NCBI RefSeq assembly: GCF_050624435.1
Contig: NC_134535.1
Coordinates: forward strand, 129,136,731 to 129,200,730
DNA from: Tenrec ecaudatus
Taxonomy: Eukaryota; Chordata; Mammalia; Afrosoricida; Tenrecidae
Length of the DNA: 64,000 nucleotides
Direction of reading: 5' to 3'
Under the pieces are notes generated by a model. The model did no database searches. It was not told where the DNA came from and saw only the letters and a program-made list of their open reading frames with translations. Below are positions 33,166 through 43,012 of this stretch, in pieces. Positions within the stretch are counted from its first letter, which is position 1; the number at the start of each line of letters is the position of its first letter. The position numbers and the translations under genes are program-made.

Positions 33166-33440
33166 GGGATTGGAAGGCACAGGCATGTTCAGGTTCCTGG
33201 CTAGGCAGAAGTGTCTGCCAGGGATTGGTGAAACAGGCGTGCGTGAGTCCCTGGCCAGACAAAGGAGCCCGTCCAGGATTGGTGGACACAGGCACATCCG
33301 AGCCCCTAGTCAGGTAGGGGAGGCTGTTAGTGATTGGTGGACGCAGGTATGTCTGCACCCCTAGCCAGGTAAGAAAGGCTTCTGGTGATTGGTGGACACA
33401 GGCACATCCATGCCCCTAGCCAGGCAAGGGAGCACTTCCT
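33166..33440. repeat. 55-bp minisatellite, about 5 copies, each with a CCAAT box
   Basis: The phrase GATTGG recurs at 33168, 33223, 33277, 33332 and 33387 (spacing 55, 54, 55, 55). Each unit also has CACAGGCACATCC-like and CCCCTAGCCAGGCAAG-like segments. On the minus strand GATTGG is CCAATC. Units are diverged, so the array is not recent. Confidence 0.88.
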
Positions 33441-33600
33441 AGTTCCCAGAAGACCGCACACGTGGCTGAGTGCAAGGTCCGGAGAGAGTTGCATCAGCCA
33501 ACTCCGATCAGCTCCGCATGGGGTGGAGGCTTATTGATTTGGCCAGACACGTAGAACAATCTCAGGTCTTTTGTGCAGGGAGCGTCCATGTCTACTCATC

Positions 33601-34794
33601 GGCGTCCCCAAATTCCACCTTTCCCAGAAGCCTGTGACGGGTGAGGTGGGAAATGAGAGCCTCCTCTATTCCAGGCGTACCCTTTTCCGCCCACCCCTGC
33701 CCAGTGGTCCTGTTTCCCTCCCTACATTGTGCCGCTTGAGTCTGCCAAGTGTGCAGAGACGTGAGCATGAAAGTAAGGGCTGTAGGTGGGCAGTGAGGAT
33801 AAAAAGAAAACCATAGCATTCCAAAAAAGGCACCGCTCCGTTTGCACAGGCCTGGTGTATCTAGGCCAGTCGGCCAGCGCTTCGGACGCCTCCAAACACA
33901 ACACACATAACCAGAAGCAAATCTGGTGCTGTGGAGCCGATCTGACGCAGGGTGACTCCTGTGTCACCTGTGGAACAGCCTCGGAGGGCTTGGGGGGACT
34001 GCAGTCTTCCCAGAAGCAGGTCGCTAGACCTTCCTTCCGCAGCACCCCTGGGTGGGTCTCCAGTGTCAACTTGGAGGTTCATAGATGACTGTAAACCTGC
34101 TAGCACCCCACAGGGACCGTATGACAGGCAAACGGATCAAAGGGCCCTCCTGCTCATTTCCTGGCCCCCTGGGACAGCAGGCAGAAGAAGGGGGAAACAG
34201 GATGTCCCTGCTGGTAGGAAACTCATCCTGCAAAGACAAACTGCAAGACAAGTTCCCTCTAGACTCCAGAAGGGAGCGCCAACAGCAGTCCCAAAAGCGG
34301 GACAGGAGTTGACCTTTCCTGTCCCCATGGCCCCGCCCGAAGAGAGTTTATGTACCTTGGCCTTTCAGATTCTCTATTCAATTATACTTTCTCTCCCGCC
34401 ATGAGTCCTTTAACACCACTGTTCTTTAGAAATTCCGACTGTGGTTTGAGAGCCCGTTCCAAAAGCCATTCTATGGACCCATTTATATTCCCAAATATCA
34501 GGGGCATGGTGACAGGATTGAAGGGATTACTTAGCACACTCACATGATGAAAGAACCCTTTCTTCTCTATGAAGTTGTCTTTTTATCCCACTTTTGAGGT
34601 ATTTATCATTCGTCTCATGGCTATTTCAGGGAACGGACCTGCCAAGTGGAATTTGTTCCATATTTGACTTACAGGGAGGCGGACTGGAAATTGATCCTTG
34701 TGATGACATCGGTGCCAGCAGTTGGCCTGGAGTAAGTGTTCACAGCCAGAGCGTCAAGTTCCAGGATCCAAGAGGCTGTAATGAAAAGACTCCT

Positions 34795-34798
<4 letters not shown>
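33601..34798. other. Unassigned GC-rich stretch
   Basis: Several overlapping frames on both strands (longest 150 codons at 33952-34404 +) show no motif I recognise and no consistent coding choice. It could include remnants connected to the LTR, but I see no retroviral gene. Confidence 0.35.

Positions 34799-34876
<78 letters not shown>
34799..34876. repeat. (CT)n microsatellite, about 38 repeats
   Basis: Pure CT/GA mirror-symmetric tract of about 78 bp. It produces artefactual Leu-Ser and Arg-Glu frames. Confidence 0.98.
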
Positions 34877-34878
<2 letters not shown>

Positions 34879-34879
34879 A

Positions 34880-35604
34880 CTTTGGCCAAGAAAAGTGGGA
34901 ACCTCTGATCTTGTGTGGAGCCGAAAGGAACTCAGAATGGAGTAAAGCCACATGAGGGAATTGGCAAAACACCCAAACTGTGTACGAGAATGTCCAAAGT
35001 GTATCCGCAGTGATGTCTCTTCACTCCCGGATTTGCCAGACTCCTCCGGCCCAGCTCCGGGGAAGGCTGAATTGCCAAACGGTTGCCTGTGTTTGTGAGC
35101 CATATTACTTTCAGGGAGTGACTGTCCAAGTGGTCTCTTTACCCAAAGAAAGAGGCCCTGCCCAAGCACAGCCCCCTCCCTCCCCGCCTCGTGGCTGCTC
35201 TCTCCAGAGCTTTGCTGGCATTTGGGTTGCAACTACTCTGGGCTCTGCTACACAAGGGCCCTGGGCTAAGTTTAGTTTTCTATATGTGTCTATGTACAAA
35301 CAGCATGTTTGGGGAGAACTCATGATGGTCAGAGCCTGCAAGTGAGGCTCAACCAGAGTTAGGCAACACTCCGTGGTATCACTCCTGCCCAGGGCCCGGA
35401 CAGCTTAACCCTGTCTCTCTCCTCTCTTCTCTCTGCTCTCCTCTCCTCCCCCTCCCCTGCCACTCTGCTTCTCTTTCTATCTGTCCTTCTTCCCTCCCAC
35501 CGTCCCTCCCTCCCTCCCTCCCTTCCTTCCTTCCTTTTTCTCCCTCTCTCTTAAAGAGAACTTGGTGACAGAGTTCAGAGACTAGAAAGAATGAGATATG
35601 TGAC
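34880..35604. other. Unassigned sequence ending in a polypyrimidine tract
   Basis: No gene recognised. From about 35408 to 35552 the plus strand is almost wholly C/T, including TCCCTCCC and TTCC repeats. Confidence 0.5.
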
Positions 35605-36420
35605 ATCTGCTCGCTTTTTAAAAAAAATCATTTTCTTGGGGGCTTGTACAGGTCTTATCACAATCCATCCATCCATCCATTGTGTCGAGCACATTTGTAC
35701 GTTTGTTGCTTTCATCCTTTTCAAAACATTTTCTTTCTACTTAAGCTTTTGATAATCAGCTCCTCATTTTTTTTCCTCCATCCCCCTCTCTTCCACCCTT
35801 GTGAACCCTTGATAATTTATAAATTATTATTATCTTCATATCTTACACCAGTTGCTGTATCCCTTTACCCACATTTCTGTTGTTCATCCCCCTTGGGTGG
35901 GTGGGGGGGCAGTTATACGTTCATTGTAATCAGTTCCCCCTTTCTCCCCCTACCTTCCCCTTCCCCTCATGGTAACACTACTCCCATTATTGGTCCTGAA
36001 GGGTGTGTCTGTCCTGGATTTCCCGTGTCTAGAGCTCTTATCTGTACCCATGTATATGCTCCAGTATAGCCGGATTTGTAAGGTAAGATTGGCGTCATGA
36101 TAGTGGGGCGGGGGATGGGGCGAAGCATTAAGGAATTAAGGAACATTGTGTGTTCCATTGGTGCTATCCTGCACCCTGGCTTGCTCGTCTCTTCCTTGTG
36201 ACCCTTCTGTGAGGGGGTGTCCAATTGTCTACAGATGGGCTTTTGGTCTCCACTGCCCCCCTTCCCTCCACCCACCCCCATTCACATCAATATAATTGTT
36301 TGCTCTGGGTCTTCTGATGCCTGATACCTGATCCTATGAGCATCTCATGATCACACAGGCTGGTGTGCTTCTTCCATGTGGCCTTTGCTGCTTCCCAGCT
36401 TTTTAAGGCTCTTTTTTTTA
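35605..36420 (-). repeat. L1 3' UTR (uninterrupted copy of the 23.4-kb block order)
   Basis: AAAAAAAATCATTTTCTTGGG terminus reversed, ATCACAATCCATCCATCC, GATAATTTATAAATTATT, GTATAGCCGGATTTGTAAGG, GACCCTTCTGTGAGGGGGTG, TCCAATTGTCTACAGATGGG and CACACAGGCTGGTGTGCTTC. It supplies the empty-site sequence for the SPIN at 23.94 kb (CCTTCTGTGAGGGGG with no insert). Confidence 0.78.
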
Positions 36421-36861
36421 CCAGGATTCTAAGGAATCCTCCTTGTTCCTGAAAGGTTCACAGGAGAAAGGCAAGTTCCATGGTGAGCCCATGAAGAACT
36501 TTCTTTTTCCAGGTCCTGAGGGCCAAGATAAGGCCCCCACAGAAGAATCCTCTCTGGAAAGATCCTGTCCATGATTTAAGGGCCACTGGGCAAAACGTTC
36601 CTGATAAAGACACCAGCTTGCTGTGTCCTGGCTAAACAGAATAGAGCAGAAAAGCAGCTGCTCCCGCTGAATAATGAGCAGCGAGTGTTAAGGCCCTTTG
36701 AGGATGGATGGAGGCAAAGAAAATTCAGGCATGTGAGAGAGTCTCCAGAATGCCCCTGCAGGGAGAGGGCGTGGGAGCTGTTTCCATCACAATCAGGTAC
36801 CTGTTCCCCTGCCTCCATCACACTCATCCCTGCCTGCCCGACAGCCAGGCTTCTCTCTAAC
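36421..36861. other. Unassigned
   Basis: Frames on both strands near 36.58-36.98 kb have no recognised domain. Confidence 0.35.
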
Positions 36862-37020
36862 TGCCATGCCCACTCACAGCAACTCCTAGTGGGTTTCTGA
36901 GACTGTAACTGTTTACAGGAGTAGAAAGCCCAGGCTTTCTCCCACAGAGTTGCTGGTAGTTTCCAACTGCCGACCATGCAGATCGCAGCCTAATGCGTAA
37001 CCACTATGCCACCAGCCAGG
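36862..37020 (-). repeat. AfroSINE
   Basis: TGCCATGCCCACTCACAGCA, TGTTTACAGGAGTAGAAAGC, GAGTTGCTGGTAGTTTCCAA and a terminal GCGTAACCACTATGCCACC in reverse orientation. Confidence 0.85.
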
Positions 37021-37106
37021 CTTAGGTACAAACGTTTCAGGCTGACCCACTGCCTGCCACTGTCAGAGGGATACATGGAACTGCTGCACACTGCAGCTAG
37101 AAAAAC

Positions 37107-37308
37107 ACAACAAACTCACCGCCATTCCATCTCATCTGACTCATAGCAACCTTGTAGGACAGGGTAGAACTGGCCTGTGGGTTTCTGAGGCTATAATTGT
37201 TTATAGGAGTAGAAAGCTAATCTTTCTCCCAAGGAGCAGCTGGTGGTTTCAAACTGCTGACCTTGTGGATCATAGCCCAATGAGGAACCAGTACGCTACC
37301 GGGGCTCC
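37107..37308 (-). repeat. AfroSINE, full length
   Basis: ACAACAAACTCACCGCCATTC, CTGACTCATAGCAACCTTGTA, GGAGCAGCTGGTGGTTTCAAA and the end CGCTACCGGGGCTCC. The AACAAC text at its start is the reversed RTE-type tail. Confidence 0.92.
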
Positions 37309-38122
37309 CTTTGTGTCTGTAAGGGAGGTAAATATCATTCTTCTCTCCACTCTGGCCCTCCCATCATCCCGCAGGGTCTGCTTCTCTCCTGGATCTGTCC
37401 CATAGGCCATGCCCATGCCCCGTTGGGCACTGTTGGCACCACAAAGCGAACCAAAATTCAGCCACATCTATCCATCCCTACTTTCCAGGGCCCCAAACCA
37501 GCTTTGCACTTGTTACTTCTGATGTCCCCGAACCAGTGGTTTTCTGTCCCTCTTGTTCTGAAAGTCGCGGTTATTGAAGTTTTCTGTTTTGTTTTGCTTT
37601 GTTTTGTTTTTTGGGTTTTTTTTTTCCGATCATGAGAAGCAGTGGGACTCACCAGAGACCATCAATCCCTATGTCCAGCCTGCTGTCTATTGCGTCAAGT
37701 CTCTCCCAGCCAACCACAGCCCCCACACACACAGACTCAGACGACCACTGGAGAAGTGAGGGAAACGACTTATGTTAAAGATATGTTTACAAACACTTGG
37801 TCCAAAAGAAGAATGAAACCTTTGGGAAGAAATCTGAGTGGTAGGCTGTTTCGCAGATGTCCAGTGGCCAACGACCTAATGGGCTGAAGCGATGTTCAGT
37901 CATGCTTCTAAATTCTCACCACCATCAAGTTAAGGATTCGGGGAAGGAAAGTCAGAACACTTAGGAATTCCCAGATATTCCCCAAGTCCTAAGTGTGCTT
38001 TCATTACTATGTCCAAGATTAATGAGCGCACATTTCTCCTTCTGTGGGATATCGTTTGAAAGGGTGTTTAATGAATAAGAAGTAGGAAATATAGTAGTCG
38101 TTGCAATGAATGGGAATTATAA
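37309..38122. other. Unassigned single-copy-like stretch
   Basis: A T-rich and TTTTG-rich run lies near 37580-37626. No gene or repeat recognised. Confidence 0.35.
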
Positions 38123-38302
38123 CAATTCAAATCACTGCCATCGAGTTGATGTCCTACAGGACAGGACAGAACTGCCCTGTGAGTTTCTGAGACTGCCACT
38201 CTGTACAGGGGTAGAGCGTCCCATGTCGCTCCATGGAGCACCTAGTGGCTTCAACTGCTGACCTTGATGTTAGCTGCCCGATGCGTAACCCCAGTGCCAG
38301 CA
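38123..38302 (-). repeat. AfroSINE
   Basis: AATCACTGCCATCGAGTTGA, GTCCTACAGGACAGGACAGA, CCATGGAGCACCTAGTGGC and GATGCGTAACCCCAGTGCC. Confidence 0.88.
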
Positions 38303-38385
38303 GCGTCGGGTACCAGCAAGCATGATTGAGTCGGAATCAGAGTCATGTGACATTCAGCTCTCCCAGCATGTCTAGCAGGGGCCCA

Positions 38386-38577
38386 GGGGCCCTGGAGGGT
38401 CTGTGGCTGTGCACTCAGCCAGTAACCAAAACGTGTGCACTTTGAACCCACAAGCTCTGCGTGGGAAAGACAAGGCTTGCTACTCCCATAAAGAGTTACA
38501 GTCTCGAAACCCCACACGGCCGCTCCATTCTGTCCTGTAGAGTAGCTAGGAGTCAGGATTGACCCAACAGCAATAGG
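38386..38577 (+). repeat. AfroSINE
   Basis: GGGGCCCTGGAGGGTCTGTG, a decayed box B (TTTGAACCCACAAGC), CCATAAAGAGTTACAGTCTCG and tail GCTAGGAGTCAGGATTGACC. Confidence 0.82.
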
Positions 38578-38794
38578 TTATCAAGATTAACAGAATCACA
38601 TGTCCAAATCGACAATTTGGGGACTTATTTTGCTTCCAAAATGCAGTTCTTGAAATAACACCCGTAAGGCACATATAAAATAGACTATGCCTGCAAACGT
38701 ACTAATATTGATTTAATTACTCACCATTAGTAACAGGCTGAATTATGGTGCTGGTGAAGAGTACTGTGAGTACCAGGAGCTGCCCAAGAATCAA

Positions 38795-38974
38795 CAAACA
38801 AGTCTGTTTTAGAAGAAGTAGAAGCAGAATTCTCCTTGGAGGCAAGGATGGGGACACTTTGTTGCCTTTGGTAAGGTGGATTGACACAGTGGCTGCAACA
38901 CAGGGCTCAAACGTAACAACTGTGAGGCTGGCGCAAGGCTGGACGATGTTTCCTTCTGTTGTGCACAGGGTCAC
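38795..38974 (+). repeat. RTE LINE 3' end, left half (split by a two-LTR element)
   Basis: CAAGTCTGTTTTAGAAGAAG, TTCTCCTTGGAGGCAAGGATG, GGTGGATTGACACAGTGGC, CTGTGAGGCTGGCGCAAGG and CTGTTGTGCACAGGGTCAC. It stops in the middle of the tail, which resumes at 41128. Confidence 0.85.
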
Positions 38975-39491
38975 TGGGATAGTTAATGGTTTTTGTGCCA
39001 ACCTGGCTGATAAACACATGTGGGGTTAATTGAAGGACAGAGGGATAAATGGCTTGGTGAGCATAACTTTTATAGTTCTCGGGACTCTTGCTCTCTGATG
39101 GTCAGACCAGGGTACAGCTGCCTTAGCCAGTTCCCTGCTTCAGCTGGCAAGGCTCACTTCCTGCACTTCCCCTGAGGAGAAGACACATGGACCTACCCCG
39201 ATGCAACCCTGGGTGCTGCAGCAGTCATGTGGAGACCCCGGCCAGCACTGAGATGATTACCCTTTCACTGACTTGGCTTTCCTTCTGCAGTCAGCATCAT
39301 TGCATCTGTTTTGTGAGATGGAGGAAGACTTTGTGGATTGGTGTCAGACATATGGGCTAATATTGGACATGTGGACTTGGGCAGCATTGGGTTGGGGTGT
39401 TTTCTTGATGTGCACTTAGCCATTATATAAAACTCTCTTATACATATGAGTTTCTGTGGATTTGTTTCTCTAAAGTACCCAGACTAACACA
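38975..39491 (+). repeat. 5' LTR of the two-LTR element
   Basis: TGGGATAGTTAATGGTTTTT to CCCAGACTAACACA. It shares ACACATGTGGGGTTAATTGAAGG-type and GATAAATGGCTTGGTGAGC-type blocks with the 3' LTR, and a TATATAAAACTCTCTTATAC box. Confidence 0.85.
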
Positions 39492-39994
39492 TTACGGTAC
39501 CTTGGGAGTGGGGTACAAAGAAAGCCTTGAAAAGATATGCTCCACACAGTTCTTGGAGTACTCAGGAACCAATGGTCTTTGTCAGAATCTGGAAAAAATC
39601 TGCAACCATGAAGAAAACTCCCCTCTAGGACTGAATGTTAAAGGGAGCCTGAGAGCAGGCTGAAATGCTTGCTAGGTGACCACCTGGATCTACTTGTTGA
39701 GTGGAAGTGGGAGAAATGTATCAATCAAGAGACGGTTTGAGTTTGGCCACTGACACCTGTGGACTTGGTTTACAGGAAAAAGAAGATGAGAGCGGTTGAC
39801 TGGTCGAAAGTTCATGACCTAGCATGAGGGGGCTAGGCTTGTTGAGTATTGGCAAGAGCCCATGGTCTAAAGGCAAGGCGACCAACGGGCACCCTGTGGA
39901 GGTTGGGTGAGGCAGCCCACATTGAGTTAATCAGAACCCAGCCAGATGAAGATATATATATTTTTTGCTGTCAACCAGTTTAATTTTTTTCCTT

Positions 39995-40285
39995 TTCTTT
40001 TTTTTTACATTTTATTAGGGGCTCATACAACTCTTATCACGATCCATACATATACATGCATCAATTGTATAAAACACATCCGCACATTCCCTGCCCCAAT
40101 CATTCTCAAAGCATTTGCTCTCCACTTAAGCCCTTTGCATCAGGTCCTCTTTTTTTTCCCCCTCCCTCATGTGCCCTTGGTAATTTATAGATTGTTATTT
40201 TGTCATATCTTGCCCTATCCGGAGTCTCCCTTCCCCCCCTTCTCTGCCGTCCATCTCTCAGGGAGGACGTCACATGTGGATAGAT
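39995..40285 (-). repeat. L1 3' end inside the two-LTR element
   Basis: TTTACATTTTATTAGGGGCTC, CTCTTATCACGATCCATAC, CAATTGTATAAAACACATCC and GGTAATTTATAGATTGTTATT reversed. It is truncated near GGAGGACGTCACATG. Confidence 0.8.
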
Positions 40286-40627
40286 GAAGAGATTTTTGAG
40301 CGTGTAAACTGGTGAATATTGTTACTGGTTTTATGGATGGCCTGTCTGGATTTGACTTTGCGTATGGACGCAGACTTCACAAGGTTCCAATTGGAATGAA
40401 GATTCTTCATGTCTAAAAACATGATTATCTCCTCAGAACACTGGATTGTTAAGTGGGCAGTATAGAAATTGGATACCCCAAAGTGGGGGATAACAGCATA
40501 AAGTGGTTGGCTTACAAACTTTCATAGGTGGGAGAATATATTCATAGGACTAAGTTGTACATGTTACTTAACTGGAATTGTTAGGTTAAAGAACTGTGTC
40601 CAGGTGCCAAGTTGGCAAGATGTGTAT

Positions 40628-41127
40628 TGAGATAGGTAATGTTTAATCTGGCCAATAAACACATGTGGGGTTAATTGAAGGGCAGAGGGATAAAAGGCTC
40701 AGTGAACATTGCTTTTCTAGTTCTCGGGTCTCTTGCTTTCTGATGGTCGGACCAAGGTAAAGCTGCCTTAGCCAGTTCCCTGCTTCAGCTGGCAAGGCTC
40801 ACTTCCTGTAAGACAACCCTGGGGAGAAGCCACATGGACCTACCCCGATGCAGACCCCTGCCAGTGCTGAGATGCTTACATATTCACTGACTCAGCTTTC
40901 CTCCTGCAGTCGGCATCATAGTGTGTGATTTGTGAGATGGAGGAGGACTTTGTGGATTGGTGTAGGACATATGGGTTAATGGGTTAATGTTGGACTTGTG
41001 GGCTTGGGCAGCACTGGGTTGGGATGTTTTCTTGATGTACACTTACCCTTTATATAAAAGGTACATATGTATATAAAACTTATGAGTTTCTGTGGATTTG
41101 TTTCTCTAAAGTATCCAGACTAGCACA
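40628..41127 (+). repeat. 3' LTR of the two-LTR element
   Basis: TGAGATAGGTAATGTTTAAT to ATCCAGACTAGCACA. It is clearly alignable with the 5' LTR but carries its own small changes, including a duplicated GGGTTAAT near 40973-40988. Confidence 0.85.
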
Positions 41128-41170
41128 GTCACTACGAGTCAAAACTGACTTGATGGCACCTAACAACCCA
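41128..41170 (+). repeat. RTE LINE 3' tail, right half
   Basis: GTCACTACGAGTCAAAACTG, then ACTTGATGGCACCTAACAACC. It is the continuation of the RTE end broken at 38974. Confidence 0.88.
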
Positions 41171-41610
41171 ACAGTGACTGACAGGTCTCCTGCACTCCAA
41201 TACCATGGTTACCACTGTAGGCACAACTGTCGGGTTCAGTGGTAACCACTTTCCTCTTACCTGCTGCGGAGGATCAGCCGTACCTTTGAACTTTGTGTGC
41301 CAGTGTGTCCTGCTCTTGCTTTCCAATGACGTCCTTCAAGCCAGTCAGAACCATCTCTGGGTTGCCCATAAAACTGCCCTTCCTGCAGCAGAATTACACA
41401 GATGGGTTCTGCTTTTCCAAGTTGTCAACTGATTTTTCTTGAAACCGTAGACATGTCCCAAGTGAGAAATAAACCCGAATGACATTGCTAGCCTAACATA
41501 TTTCATTTCTGTCCAAAAATGATATGCATTTTTTAATGTCAAAATTAAGTAAAAACACATTTTCTATTTGTAAGGGGGGGGGGAAGCGTCTGATAAGTAA
41601 AATAAATGAA
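41171..41610. other. Unassigned
   Basis: No gene or repeat recognised. G-rich run at 41576-41583. Confidence 0.35.
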
Positions 41611-41788
41611 GGAACCTTGGCGGCTGATAACCCCAAGGTCAGCGGTTCAAATGCACCTGTCGCTTGTTGGGAGACTGATGAAGCTGTCTACTCTCATAAT
41701 GATTCTCAGCCTGGGAACCCTAAGGGGCATCTCTCCTACAGGGATGCTTGCTTTGAGTGAGAATCAACTTGATGGTAGTGAGTTTGGA
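41611..41788 (+). repeat. AfroSINE
   Basis: GGAACCTTGGCGGCTGATAA, AAGGTCAGCGGTTCAAATGC (box B), GAAGCTGTCTACTCTCAT and tail GAGTGAGAATCAACTTGATGG. The 5' part is shortened. Confidence 0.88.
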
Positions 41789-42330
41789 GTGAGTTTGGTG
41801 GGGTTTGTTGTTATTTGTTAGGGAATGAACTTTAAAACTCCTAGATTGGTCAAGACACATCCCTCCACTGTTTAGCCCTTAGGTCCCACAGGGATGAGAA
41901 CGTGGCTCGCCCTGAAGAGAGGGTCAGGATGTTCCAGCCCAGTGTGGATGCTGCATGGCGTGAGGTCCACAGCATAGGGACAGCCTGATGGGGTGGGGGG
42001 GGAGGGTTGGTGGTGTCTCTAATCTGGAGAGTGCCAGACTGAGGGGAGTAGCATCGACCATAAAGGGAGGGTCAAATCCCAACTGCCTTCTGGAGGTTCT
42101 GCTTAAACTTGGAGGGAATAATGCCGGGCTGGTTTGTCACTTTGTTTTGGGACAGGTAATGGGAAAGGGAAAATAGACCCATTGTGTCAGGGCAGGAGGT
42201 AGGGAAAGGGGCAGGAGAGGAGCACTTTGCAGCAGGACTGTGTGGTTCCTGCAGTCGGGCTTCTCTCGGTGGCCCCATGATGAGTTGATCACTGATGATC
42301 GCCGGGATGTCTGAGGGTATTGTGCATCCC
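41789..42330. other. Unassigned
   Basis: No recognised feature. Confidence 0.35.
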
Positions 42331-43012
42331 AAAGCACTGACATGGAGTCGGTTCCCACTCACAGCAACCCTCCAGGGCGGAGGAGAAGGACCCCTTCCGA
42401 TATCTTAGGGCAGCGGTTCTCCACCTTCCTCATGCAGCAGCCTTTTCAGACAGTTCCTCATGTGGGGGTGGGGGGATCCCCAACCATACCATTATTTTCA
42501 TTGCTACTTCACAGCTGTCATTTTGCTACTGTTATGAATCATCATGCAAACATCTGATCGGCGGGATGTGTTCGCATGGTTACAAGTTGAACATCATTAA
42601 AGCATAATGATTCATCCCAAAACAATATGCAATTATATATTGTGAGATATTTATTTCCAATGAAAAATCAATAAAATGTTGTCTTGAAGTATGGTGTAGC
42701 ATGGGTCACAGTCTTCATGCCAGGTACTCGTATGTGGGCATAACTGCATGTGGGCGAACCCACCTGGAGACGGATAGAGGAATCGTGTCTTGGTTCCTAA
42801 GACCATCAGAAATATGTGTTTTCCGATGGTCTTAGGTGACCCCTATGAAAGGGTCGTTTGACCCCCCCCCAGATGGGGTCGTGACCCTCAGGTTGAGAAC
42901 CACTATCTAGGGGGTCAATCTTTGCAGGGGGAGTGTCGTCTTTCTCCCACAAACTGGCTGGTACATTCAAGCTGCTGACCTTGGGGTTAGCAGCCCAGAG
43001 CCTAATCCAGTT
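42331..43012 (-). repeat. AfroSINE split by a SPIN element
   Basis: The left part 42331-42410 has AAAGCACTGACATGGAGTCG, CCCACTCACAGCAACCC. The right part 42906-43012 has GTCTTTCTCCCACAAACTGG, CAAGCTGCTGACCTTGGGG, TTAGCAGCCCAGAGCC. The halves join in register when the SPIN is removed. Confidence 0.88.
42411..42905. mobile_element. SPIN-type hAT transposon, longer variant, inserted in AfroSINE
   Basis: The left end CAGCGGTTCTCCACCTTCC and right end GGTTGAGAACCACTA are inverted. ACAGTTCCTCATGTGGG and GAAAGGGTCGTTTGACCCCC are shared with the 23.94-kb SPIN in opposite orientation. It is about 130 bp longer, the extra sequence lying at about 42655-42806 and ending CCTAAGACCATC, which pairs with GATGGTCTTAGG downstream. 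Flanks TCTTAGGG/TCTAGGGG are an imperfect 8-bp duplication. No transposase. Confidence 0.9.

Larger units (their letters stand above)
32964..33600 (-). mobile_element. Retroviral-type LTR with tandem-repeat U3 (boundary at right uncertain)
   Basis: Read on the minus strand there is a CCAAT-bearing tandem array (33166-33440), then a TATA-like CAATAAAAAGG (33104-33113), then about 90 bp later a polyadenylation signal CTAATAAAGCCC (33006-33017), and finally a short U5-like segment ending TTTCTGGCACCTCTCA at 32964. This U3-R-U5 order is characteristic of a retroviral LTR. No primer-binding site, internal genes or flanking duplication can be seen, so a solo or isolated LTR is most likely. A host promoter is the alternative. 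Confidence 0.6.
38975..41127 (+). mobile_element. Two-LTR MaLR-like retroelement, TSD GTCAC
   Basis: Direct LTRs at 38975-39491 and 40628-41127 flank a 1.1-kb interior, and GTCAC occurs at both outer edges (38970-38974 and 41128-41132). The interior opens with TTACGGTACCTTGGGAGTGG, which resembles the MaLR/ERVL start (tRNA-Leu-type region), but holds no gag or pol frame. An L1 3' end has inserted into it. The element splits an RTE tail, so it is younger than that LINE. Confidence 0.85.

Noticed and set aside
33722-34404. Retroviral env or gag next to the 33-kb LTR
   Set aside because: No retroviral motif visible in any frame, and there is no primer-binding site or polypurine tract at the LTR borders.
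34669-35232. 187-codon minus-strand frame with Arg-Glu repeat
   Set aside because: The Arg-Glu run is the translated CT microsatellite; the flanks are unrecognised.
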